Assembly (NCBI GenBank): GCA_903952805.1
Contig: CAJBHN010000800.1
Location: forward strand, 1 to 5,939
DNA from: an uncultured Myxococcales bacterium
GTDB lineage: Bacteria; Myxococcota; UBA727; VGSZ01
Direction: 5' to 3'
DNA length: 5,939 bases
Position numbers and translations under genes: made by a program. A model generated the notes under the pieces. The model made no database searches. It saw only the letters and a program-made list of their open reading frames with translations, and had not been told where the DNA came from. This document shows, piece after piece, positions 5,906 to 5,939 of this stretch (within the stretch, counting starts at the first letter, position 1; the number at the start of each line of letters is the position of its first letter).

Positions 5906-5939
5906 ATTCGGATTCGGATTCGGATTCGGATTCGGATTC
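5906..5939. repeat. Hexanucleotide tandem repeat (ATTCGG)n, cut by window edge
   Basis: Five full copies of ATTCGG (5906-5935) plus ATTC (5936-5939) run to the end of the window without a single mismatch, so the true length is unknown. The array starts six bases after the regulator stop codon. It is more AT-rich than its surroundings. Being a multiple of three, it could encode a dipeptide repeat (Asp-Ser in the GAT-TCG frame) if it lies in a gene, but none is visible here. No hairpin of terminator type is seen after the regulator gene. Confidence 0.9.

Noticed and set aside
1..5939. CRISPR array, tRNA, rRNA, insertion sequence or attachment site
   Set aside because: No spaced direct repeats, tRNA-like folding, transposase motifs or flanking terminal repeats were seen on either strand.

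Overview
The window is GC-rich, with codons heavily biased to G/C at the third position. It looks like chromosomal DNA from a Myxococcota/Deltaproteobacteria-type organism; this is an inference. It rests on three things: the lipoprotein gene has the Cys-spaced motif (C-x5-C-P-x4-C-x6-C) common in that group, a globin-coupled histidine kinase resembles the one known from Anaeromyxobacter, and the kinase is paired with an NtrC-class sigma-54 activator.

Layout. Positions 1-1018 (minus strand) hold the start of a secreted lipoprotein gene that runs off the left edge. Positions 1108-2274 (minus) encode an outer-membrane porin of the phosphate-selective porin O/P family. Positions 2349-3845 (minus) encode a soluble sensor histidine kinase with an N-terminal heme-binding globin domain, a PAS-like middle and a complete HisKA/HATPase core. 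Positions 3846-4477 are a divergent non-coding control region. Positions 4478-5899 (plus) encode a receiver/AAA+/Fis-type response regulator of the NtrC family. The last 34 bases are a hexanucleotide tandem repeat cut by the window edge.

How the parts may work together. The kinase and regulator genes are divergent, separated by about 630 bp, and form a natural two-component pair. Heme ligand state (O2, NO or CO) in the globin domain would control His292 autophosphorylation, then transfer to Asp51 of the regulator, which would activate sigma-54 RNA polymerase. The control region contains a good sigma-54 promoter directly in front of the regulator gene, with GGCAC and TTGC at the exact required spacing. 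This suggests autoregulation or placement in a sigma-54 cascade. The predicted leader RNA of about 95 nt carries a perfect 10-bp hairpin and a second, switch-like hairpin pair next to the ribosome binding site. An 8-base element, TGGGTGAA, occurs three times in the control region, twice as an inverted repeat in front of the kinase. The kinase, porin and lipoprotein genes are co-directional with gaps of 74 and 89 bp and no obvious terminator, so they may form one operon linking gas sensing to outer-membrane permeability. That link is inference from gene order only.
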